Shown: positions 1 to 9,665 of the stretch, piece by piece
Position numbering within the stretch: the first letter of the stretch is position 1
Layout: every line of letters begins with the position of its first letter
Assembly (NCBI GenBank): GCA_024364735.1
Contig: JAGFNQ010005231.1
Span: 97,818-161,817, forward strand
Direction of reading: 5' to 3'
DNA length: 64,000 bases
Source of the DNA: Boesenbergia rotunda
Lineage: Eukaryota > Streptophyta > Magnoliopsida > Zingiberales > Zingiberaceae
Notes under the pieces: model-generated
The model's database searches: none
What the model was told of the DNA's origin: nothing
What the model saw: only the letters and a program-made list of their open reading frames with translations
Made by a program: the position numbers and the translations under genes

Positions 1-1608
1 CTCAGATTCGACCGTTGCCGTACAACATTCGAATCTGCCAGCCTGTTCCAGCTGACACTAGTTGACTGCCCCCAGGGCAGTCGATTGGTCCGAGTCCTAA
101 GCCTAGGGTTACACTCCGAGTACATTTCACTCCGCACTCGAACCCTCCCGGCTTAGCCCCTGAGTACAAACACTCATACTCAGACCCTCACAACCCGGTT
201 GACTCTTCACCAGCAGCCTCGACTGTTGCCTTCACGCCTTCTTCATCTTCGGCCCTCGTCCCTCGGATGCGCATGCAAACCTCTAGTTTGCCTCCATGCC
301 ACCCTTCACATACGCCTTGAAGTCCGCGTCCCTCGGCTCATCGTCCCTGCTATCCAACGGTCCCTTGGATGTGCATGCAAGCCTCCAGCTTGCCTCCATG
401 TCATCCTTCACCCGAAGACATCAACCAAGTCCATGTGTGCCTGTACACCTGCACACTCATGTACACATATTAGTTCACAATAAATCCTAACTTAACCATA
501 TTGACCACACACATCAAAACTCTATGATCCTCCAGATCATCTCAGGGTCGATTGCCTCAACAATCTCCCCCTTTTTGATGTGTGGCAATATGTTAAGTTA
601 GGTAAACCTATAGCAATAACAATAACAAAAGCAATAGCAATTGAAAATCAAAGCATAACACACAAGAGGCAACCTCCCCCTTAACCTATGCTTTCTCCCA
701 ATTTTCAATCCTCATTGCCCATACCAAGTTAAGTTCTCCCAACTTAACTCCACTCACAATAACCGGTTAAGTTATCACAACTTAACTCCAAAGTATCACA
801 ACTCAATCAAGGTTAAGTTTCAACCCAAACCTAACTTAATACCCAAGTTCTCCCCCTTTGATATCATCAAAAAAATTGCCCCAAGCAACCCTACCCTTGG
901 TGCCAAAAAGAACTCAACCAGAATTATGAAAAACCCCTCAGAAATCACAAAATAGCACTCTGCCCAAACTACTAGTCAACTGCCCAAAGGGGCAGTCGAC
1001 TGATACGACAGTTTCTGAATTTCCAACATAAATTCAGAAACGCGTATAAAATTCCAGAAAATCTAGAAAAATGGAAAATTTTGTAAGCACGTTTGTTAGA
1101 GTATTCCCTACCCTAGAAAAATATATTTCCAGGAAAAACATCAACCGTGCTTGACTTTTGGTACAAACCCAAAAATTCTAAAAAATTGGCATGTTTGTAT
1201 CAACATTCAAATTCAATCATTATTCCTTATATTTGCCAATGATATTCACCTTTGTTTGACACATAGAATGGTTTCCAAAACTCCCTTTTTCAATATTCAT
1301 TTCTCATTTTGACAAAGCTCCCCCTCTTTACCTCTTAACCCTAGATAATCATGAAAATATCCATTCCCATGCCCTTATCTATAGATATGTTGTTCATTCA
1401 ATACAATCAAAGAATTTAGACAAAACAGTCAATATAAAATATCAAAATATATCATTAAAGCATAGACAAAGATTTTAACTTGAAAACCATAGCATATCAT
1501 TCAATTTGTGCTTAAAGAATTTTCAAACAATACTCAAACCATAACCTATGATTAATCATCAAGTCATGACAAAAATTTTCCATAACATAACATGAAAGGA
1601 AATGTTAT
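1..1608 (-). mobile_element. Sire-like Copia element, family B, 3' end (truncated)
   Basis: On the minus strand this reads as the 3' end of a Copia element: an AT-rich non-coding stretch (1608 down to 578), a polypurine tract (577-563, G-rich on the minus strand) and an LTR that starts with TGTTGAGGCAATCG at 562 and runs off the window at 1. The LTR part matches, in opposite orientation, the LTR that starts at 47828. The G-rich tract after a purine-rich spacer is usual for Sire/Maximus elements. No coding sequence is left in the 1 kb of internal sequence; the element is cut at 1608 by the insertion of the family A element. I see nothing gene-like here. Confidence 0.75.
57..93. repeat. GACTGCCC palindrome in family B LTR
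   Basis: GACTGCCC and GGGCAGTC face each other across three bases, giving a perfect 8-bp hairpin with near-complementary flanks. A related inverted pair lies at 972-1002 around CAGTCGACTG (993-1002). The homologous LTR at 47828 has GACTGCCCC/GGGGCAGTC at 48417-48435. The module lies upstream of the presumed promoter of this family. Confidence 0.7.
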
Positions 1609-1723
1609 TGATGCAGTCTGGCCCTGATTGTTATTTTTGTGTTGACACCGATTTTAGTTTAGGTTGATGATTATGATGATTATGATTAAGTCATGATCGA
1701 GGATTAGGCATGGTATGGAAAAT

Positions 1724-2160
1724 CCTGGCCCGGAGGGCTAGGTGTTGGAAAATCCTAACCTGGAGGGTTAGGTGTGGAAAATCTTAGCTTGGAGGGCTAG
1801 GTGTTGGAAAAGTCCTAATTCGGAAGGGTTGGGTGAAAAGTCCTAGCTTGGAGGGCTAGGTGAAAAGTCCTAACTTGGAGGGTTAGGTGCAAAGTCCCAA
1901 CTTGGAGAATTAGGTGAAAAGTCCTGGCTTGGAGGGTCAGGTGCCTAGCTTGGAGGGCTAGGTTGGATGAAGTTCTAACTCGGAAGGGTTGGGTGAAAAG
2001 TCCTAGCTTGGAGGGCTAGGTGAAAAGTCCTATCTTGGAGGGGTAGGTGAAAAGTTCTAACTTGGAGGGTTAGGTGCAAATTCCCAACTTGGAGAGTTAG
2101 ATGAAAAATCCTTAGCTTAGAGGGCTAAGGTGGATGAAATCCTAGCTTGGAGGGCTAGGT
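1724..2160 (+). repeat. Array of about 16 covarying hairpins in the LTR
   Basis: A unit of about 27 bp is repeated some 16 times: a 5' stem, a 7-nt loop usually TTGGAGG, a 3' stem, then a spacer such as TGAAAAGT. Stem pairs seen include CCTAGC/GCTAGG, CCTAAC/GTTAGG, CCTTAGC/GCTAAGG, CCTGGC/GTCAGG, CCTATC/GGTAGG and CTTAGC/GCTAGG. Sequence differences between units mostly keep pairing, often through G-U. The same array is at 12025-12460 in the 3' LTR. Confidence 0.85.
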
Positions 2161-2170
2161 TTGAGTCCCT

Positions 2171-2727
2171 GGATCGGTCTGGTGACCGATCAGGGATATT
2201 GGCACGCTGCTCCTTCGTGGATCAGTCTGGTGACCAATCCAGCGATGTCTGATCGGTCTGGTGACCGATCAGGGATAGCACAGTGAGGTTGGGAACCTAC
2301 TGTGTTGCTCCTGATCGGTCCGGTGACCGATCAGGGAGCAAGTTGTTGCCGTGTTGCTTGGCTCCTGATCGGTCTGTTGACCGATCAAGGAGCAGGCAGC
2401 TTCCTCACTGCCTTGCTCCTGATCGGTCCGGTGACCGATCAGGGAGCGAACAGTGAGTGAGTTCCCCTACGGATCAGCTCCTGAACGGTCCGGTGACCGA
2501 TCAGGGACTTAGGATTTGATTTTCGAGATCACTGTTCATTAGACCTGATCGGTCTGGGGGACCGATCAGGCTTCACTCTGATCTGTCTGGGGACCGATCA
2601 GGCTTCACTCTGATCGGTCACCAGACCGATCAGGTGTGTATTTCCACGAGAGCTGGGAATCCCAGCGAAGCAGTGGATCGGTCTGGTGACTGACCCACAA
2701 GCCCTGGATCGGTCCGGTGACCGATCA
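2171..2727. repeat. Array of about 12 TGATCGGTC palindromes in the LTR
   Basis: About a dozen copies of an inverted repeat with arms TGATCGGTC and GACCGATCA, separated by 3-4 bases, are spaced 30-60 bp apart. Several extend outward: around 2311-2342 the arms grow with GCTCC/GGAGC and one bulged base. One unit near 2610 has the opposite loop orientation. The 3' LTR carries the array at 12472-12996. Confidence 0.85.
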
Positions 2728-3749
2728 CTTTAATTCAAATTGCGTTGTCAGACGCTCTGAACATATCTGATTCTCTGCGCTCACTCACTGATCCTTGATT
2801 TTTTGATTGATGTGCTGTGCTAACACTCTGATTAAGCTGCAGGTGACAGGGAAGGATTCAAATACTCAAGGAGAGTCAATGGAGACCTTTCCTTGGAGCA
2901 GGTTTGTCCGTTTTTCCATCTCAGGTTGCAACGACCGAGCTGCAGACTGGAGCTGAGACTGGAGCTTGACTGAGGGAAGCTCAGGGAGTCCAGGGAGAGC
3001 TCAGTGGTAGCTGGCGTTGCCAGGTGAGCAGCTGGTGGCTGCAGGGATGGTGTCACCTGACGCTTGGTGGAGAAACAAAAGGGCGGAAGAAGGCTTCGTT
3101 GAAGCAGAGGTTTTTGCGAACAGCTTTGGGGCTTGAGTTCTTGCTGCGCCTTTGAGTTCTCCACAACTTGCTTGCATGTTCTGAAGTTCCATCTTGTGCA
3201 AGCAACTGAGATTCAAGAAGCAACCATCCCTTGCTAGTGCACCAGGAGGAAGGAACAAGAAGCTTCGAGTCCAACAGCGAGAAGACACGGGGAAAGGGTT
3301 CTTACGTGAGATCATCACTGGGTGGAGCTCTGAGGGAGCTTGTTGTGTTCTTGTCTTTGCCAAGTGCTAAGTAAGATCTTTCTCGTGTTTCATTGTGCTT
3401 AACACTATATTCTTGATTGAAACGTTGTGGAGAGGTTACTCCACCGAGAAGGAGGTTGTTTTCTATCCGGTGTTCACCGGGGCTTGATCTGTCGACGATC
3501 AAGGGATCGCCCACCTTAAGGGCACGCCAAGGAGTAGGGGCAAGTTATCCCCGAATCTTGTAAACCTTCCTTGTTAGCGATCTTGCTAATTGTGTTGGTT
3601 TGCTTTCGTTTTAGTTTTCTGCACACTCTGTTTTCTACTCTTTCCGCTGTGCTACTGATCTTTGAGTTGCAGAAATTCTTAAGTGTTTAAAGTCCAAGTG
3701 GTTGGCTATATTCACCCCCCCCCTCTCTAGCCATCCGGTTTCCAACAAG

Positions 3750-3761
3750 TGGTATCAGAGC
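3750..3761 (+). other. Primer binding site, initiator Met tRNA type
   Basis: TGGTATCAGAGC lies two bases after the LTR end. It is the usual plant Copia primer site, complementary to the 3' end of initiator methionine tRNA, and it fixes the LTR boundary. Confidence 0.9.
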
Positions 3762-3805
3762 TTGGGGCTCTGTTTTTGCGGATTAACAATCGAGAGCTAT
3801 CTTCC

Positions 3806-5515
3806 ATGGCGTTGAGAGAAGGCTTTTCAACCACCCGACATCCTTTCTTTGATGGCGCTGATTTTGAATATTGGAGATCAAAGATGGAGTATTATTTGAA
3901 GATGGACATCAATACTTGGTTCGCAGTGAAGGAGGGCTTCACCACTCCTAAGGATGATGAAGGCAAGGAACTTGAGTCTTGGCGGTGGACGGCTGAACAA
4001 ACTCGGAAGAGTGAAGCCGACGCGAAGGCGGTCGTCACTCTACAATGCGGCATGAACAAAGACCAACTCGTTAAGGTTGGTCATTTCACAAGTGCTAAAG
4101 ACTTGTGGAACAAGCTCATCGAACTCCATGAGGGCACCCGAGATTCAAGAATCGCCAAGAGGGATTTGTTTCTCAACCAATTACAAAATCTTTCCATGAA
4201 GGCAAATGAATCGTTAAGTGAGCTACATAGCCAGTTCAAGGAAATCCTCAATGGGCTTCATTCGATTGATGAAAAGGTCGAGAATAGCGACCTTGTGAGG
4301 TATGTACTAAAAGCATTTCCAAGGAATGCTTTGTGGTCATCCATGGTGGATGCCTACAAAGTATCCAAGGATTTATCCATTGTTAAGTTAGATGATTTGT
4401 TTTGTGAAATGGAATTGCATGAAATGGCTAACAAAGGCCCCAAGGAGAAGGGGATTGCTTTAGTTGCAGGGGACCGATCCAACAAGAAGAAGAAGGAGAA
4501 GAAGAAGGAGAAGGAAGTCTCTTCATCTTCATCCTCTTCCGAATCCGAGTCCGATTCCGAGGAAGATGGCAGCGGCTCCTCATTCTCCGAGATGGCGAAT
4601 TTTGTGAGAAGGATGATGAGAAGAGGTTGACGCTTCAAGGGTAAAGGTAATTCTAGTGAAGCTAAACTTGATAAGACTAATGCCTCTTGCTATGAGTGTG
4701 GTAGGAAAGAGCATTTCAAGAATGAGTGTCCGAAGCTAAAGAAGAAGGAGGAGAAATCCAAAAAGAAAGAAGAGAAATCCAAGAAAAAGAAGAAGGCCTT
4801 GAAGGCCACTTGGGATGAGTCCTCCTCAAGCTCATCGGATGAAGAGGAGGAGAAGAGCACAAGGCATGTGACACTTATGGCTCTTGGAGAGGAAAGCAGT
4901 GGTGAATCATCCAACTCCTCAAATGCGGCTTCATCATCTTCGGATGATGAAGAGGTAACTTCTCCCGAACTTGAGAAGTGTTATAGAGCTATTATATGTT
5001 TAACCAATATGCTAAAGAAGTCAAAAATTAAGGTTAAATCATTGCAATTGGAAATTGATCAAGTGAAAGCATCTAGGGATGATAATATAGATGACTTGCA
5101 TGTTGAAATGTTAGAAGATGAGATTAAGTCATTGAAACTTGAGGTTGAAAGTTTGAAATCCTCTAAGGTTGAGGATATAGATGATTTGCATGATGAATTG
5201 CTAGAAGAAGAGAACAAATTATTAAAGAGTGAAGTTGAGAAGCTCAAGAATATTCTTGAGAAGTTCTCAACTAGCTCTAAGACCCTAGATATGATCTTGA
5301 ATGCCCAAAGGGCAGTTTACAATAGGGCCGGTATTGGTTACCGACCCAAGGAACCTTCATTTGTGTCTCTTATGTCTAGGACTGATATGAGACAATCTAG
5401 GACACCCAAGGTTCAAAAGAAAGTTGTCAAGGCATGGGTGCCTAAGTCTTGTTTAGTTGATGCTTTAGGTCCCAAGGTTTGGGTACCTAAATCTTCCATT
5501 TTTCGAATTGTGTAG
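3806..5515 (+). pseudogene. gag: gag of family A (capsid plus zinc knuckle), one in-frame stop
   Basis: Gag forms the virus-like particle and packages element RNA in the cytoplasm. The frame is taken from the ATG at 3806 because the 19 codons before it come from the primer site region. Residues 1 to about 200 resemble the plant Copia UBN2 capsid domain (start MALREGFSTTR). A lysine-rich and then serine/acidic stretch follows. TGA at 4628-4630, probably from CGA, stops the frame just before the zinc knuckle CYECGRKEHFKNEC (about 4691-4732, spacing CX2CX4HX4C). The frame continues to 5515 with acidic serine tracts and a coiled coil holding a repeated heptad-rich block. Protease follows in another frame, so gag and pol are no longer fused. 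Confidence 0.88.
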
Positions 5516-5526
5516 GTTATGATTGA

Positions 5527-7031
5527 GGGGAGCATCTATCAACTTGGTTCGTTGATAGTGGGTGCTCCAAACACATGACCGGGGATAGATCATTGTTTAC
5601 CACACTTCACAAGAAAAGTAGAGGTAATGTTTCTTTTGGTAACAATGGTAGTCTTAAGGTCATAGGTATAGGAGACATTCAAATATCCGAATGTCTTAGA
5701 ATTTCAAATGTCCTTCTAGTTAAGGGGATGACTTTTAATCTCCTAAGTGTCAGTCAATTGTGTGATATGGGTTACACAATTGATTTTCAACCGAGTCAAT
5801 GTCTAGTTAGACAATATGACACCTTGGACACGGTACTAGTAGGAGCAAGAGTAGATAATATTTATCAAGTTTCTTTTAAAAGTGCTACTAATGCTTTTGC
5901 TAAGTGTCTCATGTCAAAAGAAGAAGAGTCCACCCTTTGGCACCGGAGACTTGCACATGTGAACATGAAGAACATCCGGAAGTTGGCCAACAAGGGATTA
6001 GTTCGTGGCTTACCAAGCATCAAGTATGAAAAAGAAAAGATTTGTGATGCATGTCAAATGGGTAAGCAAACAAAAGCTGCACATAAATCTAAAAGCGCTG
6101 TAAGTACTTCTAATGCATTAGATTTACTTCATATGGATCTATTTGATTGTAGTACCATCATATCATTGAATGGAAGTAGATATTGCTTTGTTATCATTGA
6201 CGATTTTACTAGATATACATGGACATATTTTCTGAAATTTAAGGACCAAACCTTAGAAGTTTTCATTTCTTTTTGTAGAAGGGTTGAAAATAAAAATCAT
6301 CAACCATTAAGACAATTAGAAGTGATCATGGAGGTGAATTTCAAAATCAATGATTTTTAGAATTCTGTCAAGATAGAGGTTATAGACATGAGTTCTCCAC
6401 TCCTAGAACACCACAACAAAATGTGTTGTAGAGAGGAAGAACCGTGTCTTACAAGAGGCTGGACGAAGCATGCTTAATGAGTACTCACTACCGAGTTACT
6501 TATGGGCCGAAGCTGTAAATACAGCTTGCTATGTGCAAAACCGAGTTCTCATTCATAGATTCTTGGGTAAGACTCCCCATGAACTTTGGTTTGGGAAACC
6601 ACCTACGGTTAGACACCTTAGGGTGTTTTGGCTGTAAGGTGTTCATCCTAAACACCAAGGATCACCTTGGAAAGTTCACAGCAAAGGCTGATGAAGGGAT
6701 ACTAGTCGGGTACTCCCTAGTTAGCAAAGTCTATCGAGTCTACAACAAGAAATCTAGATTAGTTGAAGAGTCTTCTGATGTGGTGTTTGAAGAAATTTCA
6801 AAATCGAATGACCAATCAGAAAAAGTAGAAGGAGTCCAACTTGAACTTAGGAGACTAAGTTTGAATGAAACTCCAAATGTTGTTGATGGTGATGAGTCTG
6901 ATGACGGTGAACCTAGACAACCCATTGATCAGCCGGATCCTGAGGCTGAGCTTGTGTCTAGTGAATCCATTCAAGAAGCACCACCAACACCAAGGCAAAC
7001 TAGATTAGCCTCTAGTCATCCCCAAGACTAA
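5527..7031 (+). pseudogene. Protease and integrase of family A, several breaks
   Basis: The protease active site reads WFVDSGCSKHMTG near 5545-5583, the usual Copia form. The integrase N-terminus has WHRRLAH at about 5938 and ICDACQMGKQ near 6040, the zinc-binding HHCC region. The first catalytic Asp is in HMDLFD (about 6131) and the second in RSDHGGEF, which lies in a shifted frame near 6321. Stops and one-base losses occur near 6295, 6350, 6420 and 6610. The C-terminal region is open again from about 6630 (CFGCKVF) and ends at a TAA (7029-7031), probably from CAA. The enzyme would insert the cDNA into the genome; this copy cannot encode it whole. Confidence 0.88.
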
Positions 7032-8100
7032 ATTGTTGGAGACATCCATCATGGGGTTAGAACTAGATCATTCTTTAGGAATGAGGCTAATGAGGTTGCT
7101 TTAATTTCTGAAATTGAACCTAAGAAAATTGATGAAGCATTAAATGATCCCGATTGGATCATTGCAATGCAAGATGAACTAGGTCAATTCGAGAGAAGTC
7201 ATGTTTGGGACTTAGTCCCTAGACCTAAGAAGACCACCATCATTGGAACCAAATGGGTCTTCAAAAATAAATTGAACAACAAGGGAGAAATCATTAGAAA
7301 CAAGGCACTCTTAGTAGCCAAGGGCTATAGTCAAGTTGAAGGCCTTGATTATGATGAGACTTATGCTCCCGTGGCACGATTAGAGTCCATCCGATTGATG
7401 CTAGCTTTTGCAGCTCATCGTGGTTTCAAATTATATCAAATGGACGTCAAATCGGCCTTTCTAAATGGTCTAATAAGAGAAGAGGTCTATGTTGAACAAC
7501 CACCGGGGTTTGAGAGTACCGAATTTCCAAACCACGTGTTCAAACTCAAAAGGCACTTTATGGCCTTAAACAAGCACCCCGAGCTTGGTATGAGCGGTTG
7601 TCGACGTTCCTAATTGAGAAGGGCTTCGTTAGAGGCCAAATAGACCCTACATTATTTCTACGGAGAGATGGTGATAATATTTTTGTAGCCCAAGTTTATG
7701 TTGATGACATAATTTGTGGCTCAAATAACAAGGGCTATTTAAATGAGTTCATTGGACACATGGAAAGTGAATTTGAGATGAGTCTAGTGGGAGAGTTGAC
7801 TTTCTTCCTTGGACTTGAAATCAAACAAACCCGAGATGGGATCCATGTGCACCAATCGAAGTACACACAAGAAATGCTTCGAAAATTCAATATGAGTGAT
7901 TCAAAAGAGGTAACCACTCCATGGCTACAAACACAAGATTAGACAATGATGAGAGTGGTAAACCCGTTGATTTGACTCAATATCGAAGCATGATAGGTAG
8001 TTTGCTATACCTCACAGCTAGTCGACCTGATATTCTTTTCGCTGTGGGTATGTGTGCTAGGTATCAAGTTTGTGCCAAGGAATCTCATTTAATCGTGTTA
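7032..8100 (+). pseudogene. Reverse transcriptase of family A, broken by one-base losses
   Basis: This is the Copia RVT_2 type reverse transcriptase, which copies element RNA into cDNA inside the particle. Visible blocks are TKWVFKNK (about 7248), VAKGYSQ, DYDETYAPVARLESIR, QMDVKSAFLNG and, after a frame change near 7553, the YGLKQAP-type region. The catalytic YVDD is at about 7699 in VYVDDII, followed by FFLGLEIKQ. Further one-base losses near 7921 and 8087 change frame again. All three losses fall in or next to short homopolymers, so sequencing or assembly error is a real alternative to decay. No other domain is inserted. Confidence 0.88.
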
Positions 8101-8639
8101 AGCGAATTTTGAGATATCTTAAAGGCACAATAGGAGTCGGTCTTTGGTACCCCCGTACCGAATCATTTGATCTAATTGGCTATACCGATTCCGACTACGC
8201 TGGATGTAAGTTGGATCGGAAAAGCACAAGTGGGGGTTGCCAATTCCTAGGATCATCTTTAGTTAGTTGGTCAAGTCGGAAGCAACATTGTGTTGCTCTC
8301 TCCACGACCGAGGCAGAATATATTGCTATGGGAGAGAGTGTATCGCAATTGTTGTGGATGATTCACACTCTAGAGGACTATGGATTGAGTTACAAAAATG
8401 TGCAAGTGTTGTGTGACAACATTAGCACAATTAACCTAACCAAGAATCCAGTCCATCATTCTAGGACCAAACATATTGAAGTGTGTCACTACTTCATTAG
8501 GGATCATGTTGCTAGGGGAGATATTGTACTCTCACATGTAGAGTCCAAGTCAAACCTAGCTGACATTTTTACTAAACCACTTCCCGAAAATGAGTTTAGT
8601 TTCTTAAGAAGGGAGTTGGGAATGTGTCGTGCTTCATAA
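8092..8639 (+). pseudogene. RNase H of family A, open in itself
   Basis: RNase H removes the RNA strand from the RNA-DNA hybrid during cDNA synthesis. The domain is open from the last frame change to the stop at 8637-8639. Catalytic acidic residues are visible in TDSDYAG (about 8187), TTEAEYIA (about 8307) and LCDN (about 8409). The tail HSRTKHIEV, then FTKPLP, is the standard Copia C-terminus. It is the end of the broken pol frame, not an independent gene. Spacing to the third ORF is about 1 kb of non-coding sequence. Confidence 0.88.
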
Positions 8640-9665
8640 ATTTCAAAGTGCATCCAAAAACCCTTCATGATAAGTTCTAATTGTTAGGATACAATTGGGT
8701 AACTTTGGAGACATCTCACACAAACTATAAGGTTTACCAAAACGTTTTTGTTTGCTAGAAATGGGGTGAGATATTAGGATCAACTCAATTTCTCAAAATG
8801 TCATTGCATCCCTTGAGAAATTAAGTTGACGAGATAAAAATCACTTTGGTGACCAAGTATGGGGAAAACCAATGCATAACATATGTGTATTTGGCTCCAT
8901 GATCATACTTGGACATTCCAATCAAGGAAACTTGATTGGAAACATGAATTTGGTACAAAACTTGATTGAATTTGCTTGAATGAGTGTTGATTGAGTTTGA
9001 CTCCACTTAGGTGGAGCAAAGTGATTATTGAACCTATAAGGACCTTTGATCCTTGTTTAGGGATCAATTTTAGTCATGAGATCATGTCCAAGTTCGATAA
9101 ACTTCATCAGATCTCGTTGGAAAAATTTCTGAAAATCTGAAACTGCAAGTTTCAGATCGTATCAGGGAGTATCAGGAACCCTGATCGGTCCCCGGACCGA
9201 TCAGGCGTAGGGCTGATCGGTCCCCGGACCGATCTGGCTCCTTCCTGTCGTGACCGGTCCATAGACCGATCAGAGGGGTCGCAAAAACTTGGACAAATTT
9301 TACCTAAACATTCTGTGCTACTCTGGATCGGTCCCCGGACCGATCTGATTCTTGTTGGGATCGGTCCACAGACCGATCAGGGGGCCTCCAGATCATCATC
9401 CGACCTACTGATCGCATCCTGATCGATCAGCCGATCGATCAGGATCTGCCNTTTCTCCTGCGCGTGCGATCCCCCCTTCCTCCTGCGCGTGAGTTTCTCT
9501 GAGCTTTCCTTCTTCCTACGCGTGATCGTTTGCGATCCCCTCTGCGCGAGAGCTCCTCCCTGTTTTCGGCAAGTTTGTCTCGCTGAAGGGTGTCTGCGTT
9601 CATTTCTTGCGCCGAGAGCCTTCCCTTGCGCAAGCCTTTTCTTCCAACCTTCAAGGACGTCTCCC
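8640..9665 (+). other. Spacer between pol and ORF3, with GC-rich leader
   Basis: The first 540 bp after RNase H hold no frame worth calling. Next comes a palindrome cluster (9182-9445), a single N at 9451, and a GC-rich stretch (9452-9665) with repeated CTGCGCGTG-like words that runs up to the ATG at 9666. It looks like the 5' untranslated leader of a separate ORF3 transcript. I see no clear TATA box. Confidence 0.55.
9182..9445. repeat. Palindrome cluster upstream of ORF3
   Basis: Five copies of the TGATCGGTC/GACCGATCA inverted repeat seen in the LTR occur here, with CCCG or CATA/CACA-type centres instead of the LTR form. The cluster ends in a perfect hairpin at 9416-9445 with 13-bp arms (ATCCTGATCGATC and its complement) and the loop AGCC. 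Confidence 0.85.

Larger units (their letters stand above)
1609..3747 (+). repeat. 5' LTR of family A element
   Basis: This LTR of 2139 bp starts TGATGCAG and ends CCAACA, directly before the primer site. It contains a hairpin array (1724-2160), a palindrome array (2171-2727), and then a unique part that includes a C9 tract near the end (3715-3723). The 3' copy is about 35 bp shorter, mainly because one palindrome unit near 2576-2608 is missing there. I find no convincing TATA box. Confidence 0.9.

Noticed and set aside
1724..2727. CRISPR-like array of regular repeats
   Set aside because: Plant retrotransposon LTR; units are hairpins with short variable stems and no unique spacers, and there are no cas genes.
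2832..3514. Minus-strand open frames of 70-120 codons in the family A LTR, repeated at 13101-13632
   Set aside because: They are antisense to the LTR, appear in both LTRs simply because the LTR is duplicated, resemble no family and overlap each other in different frames.
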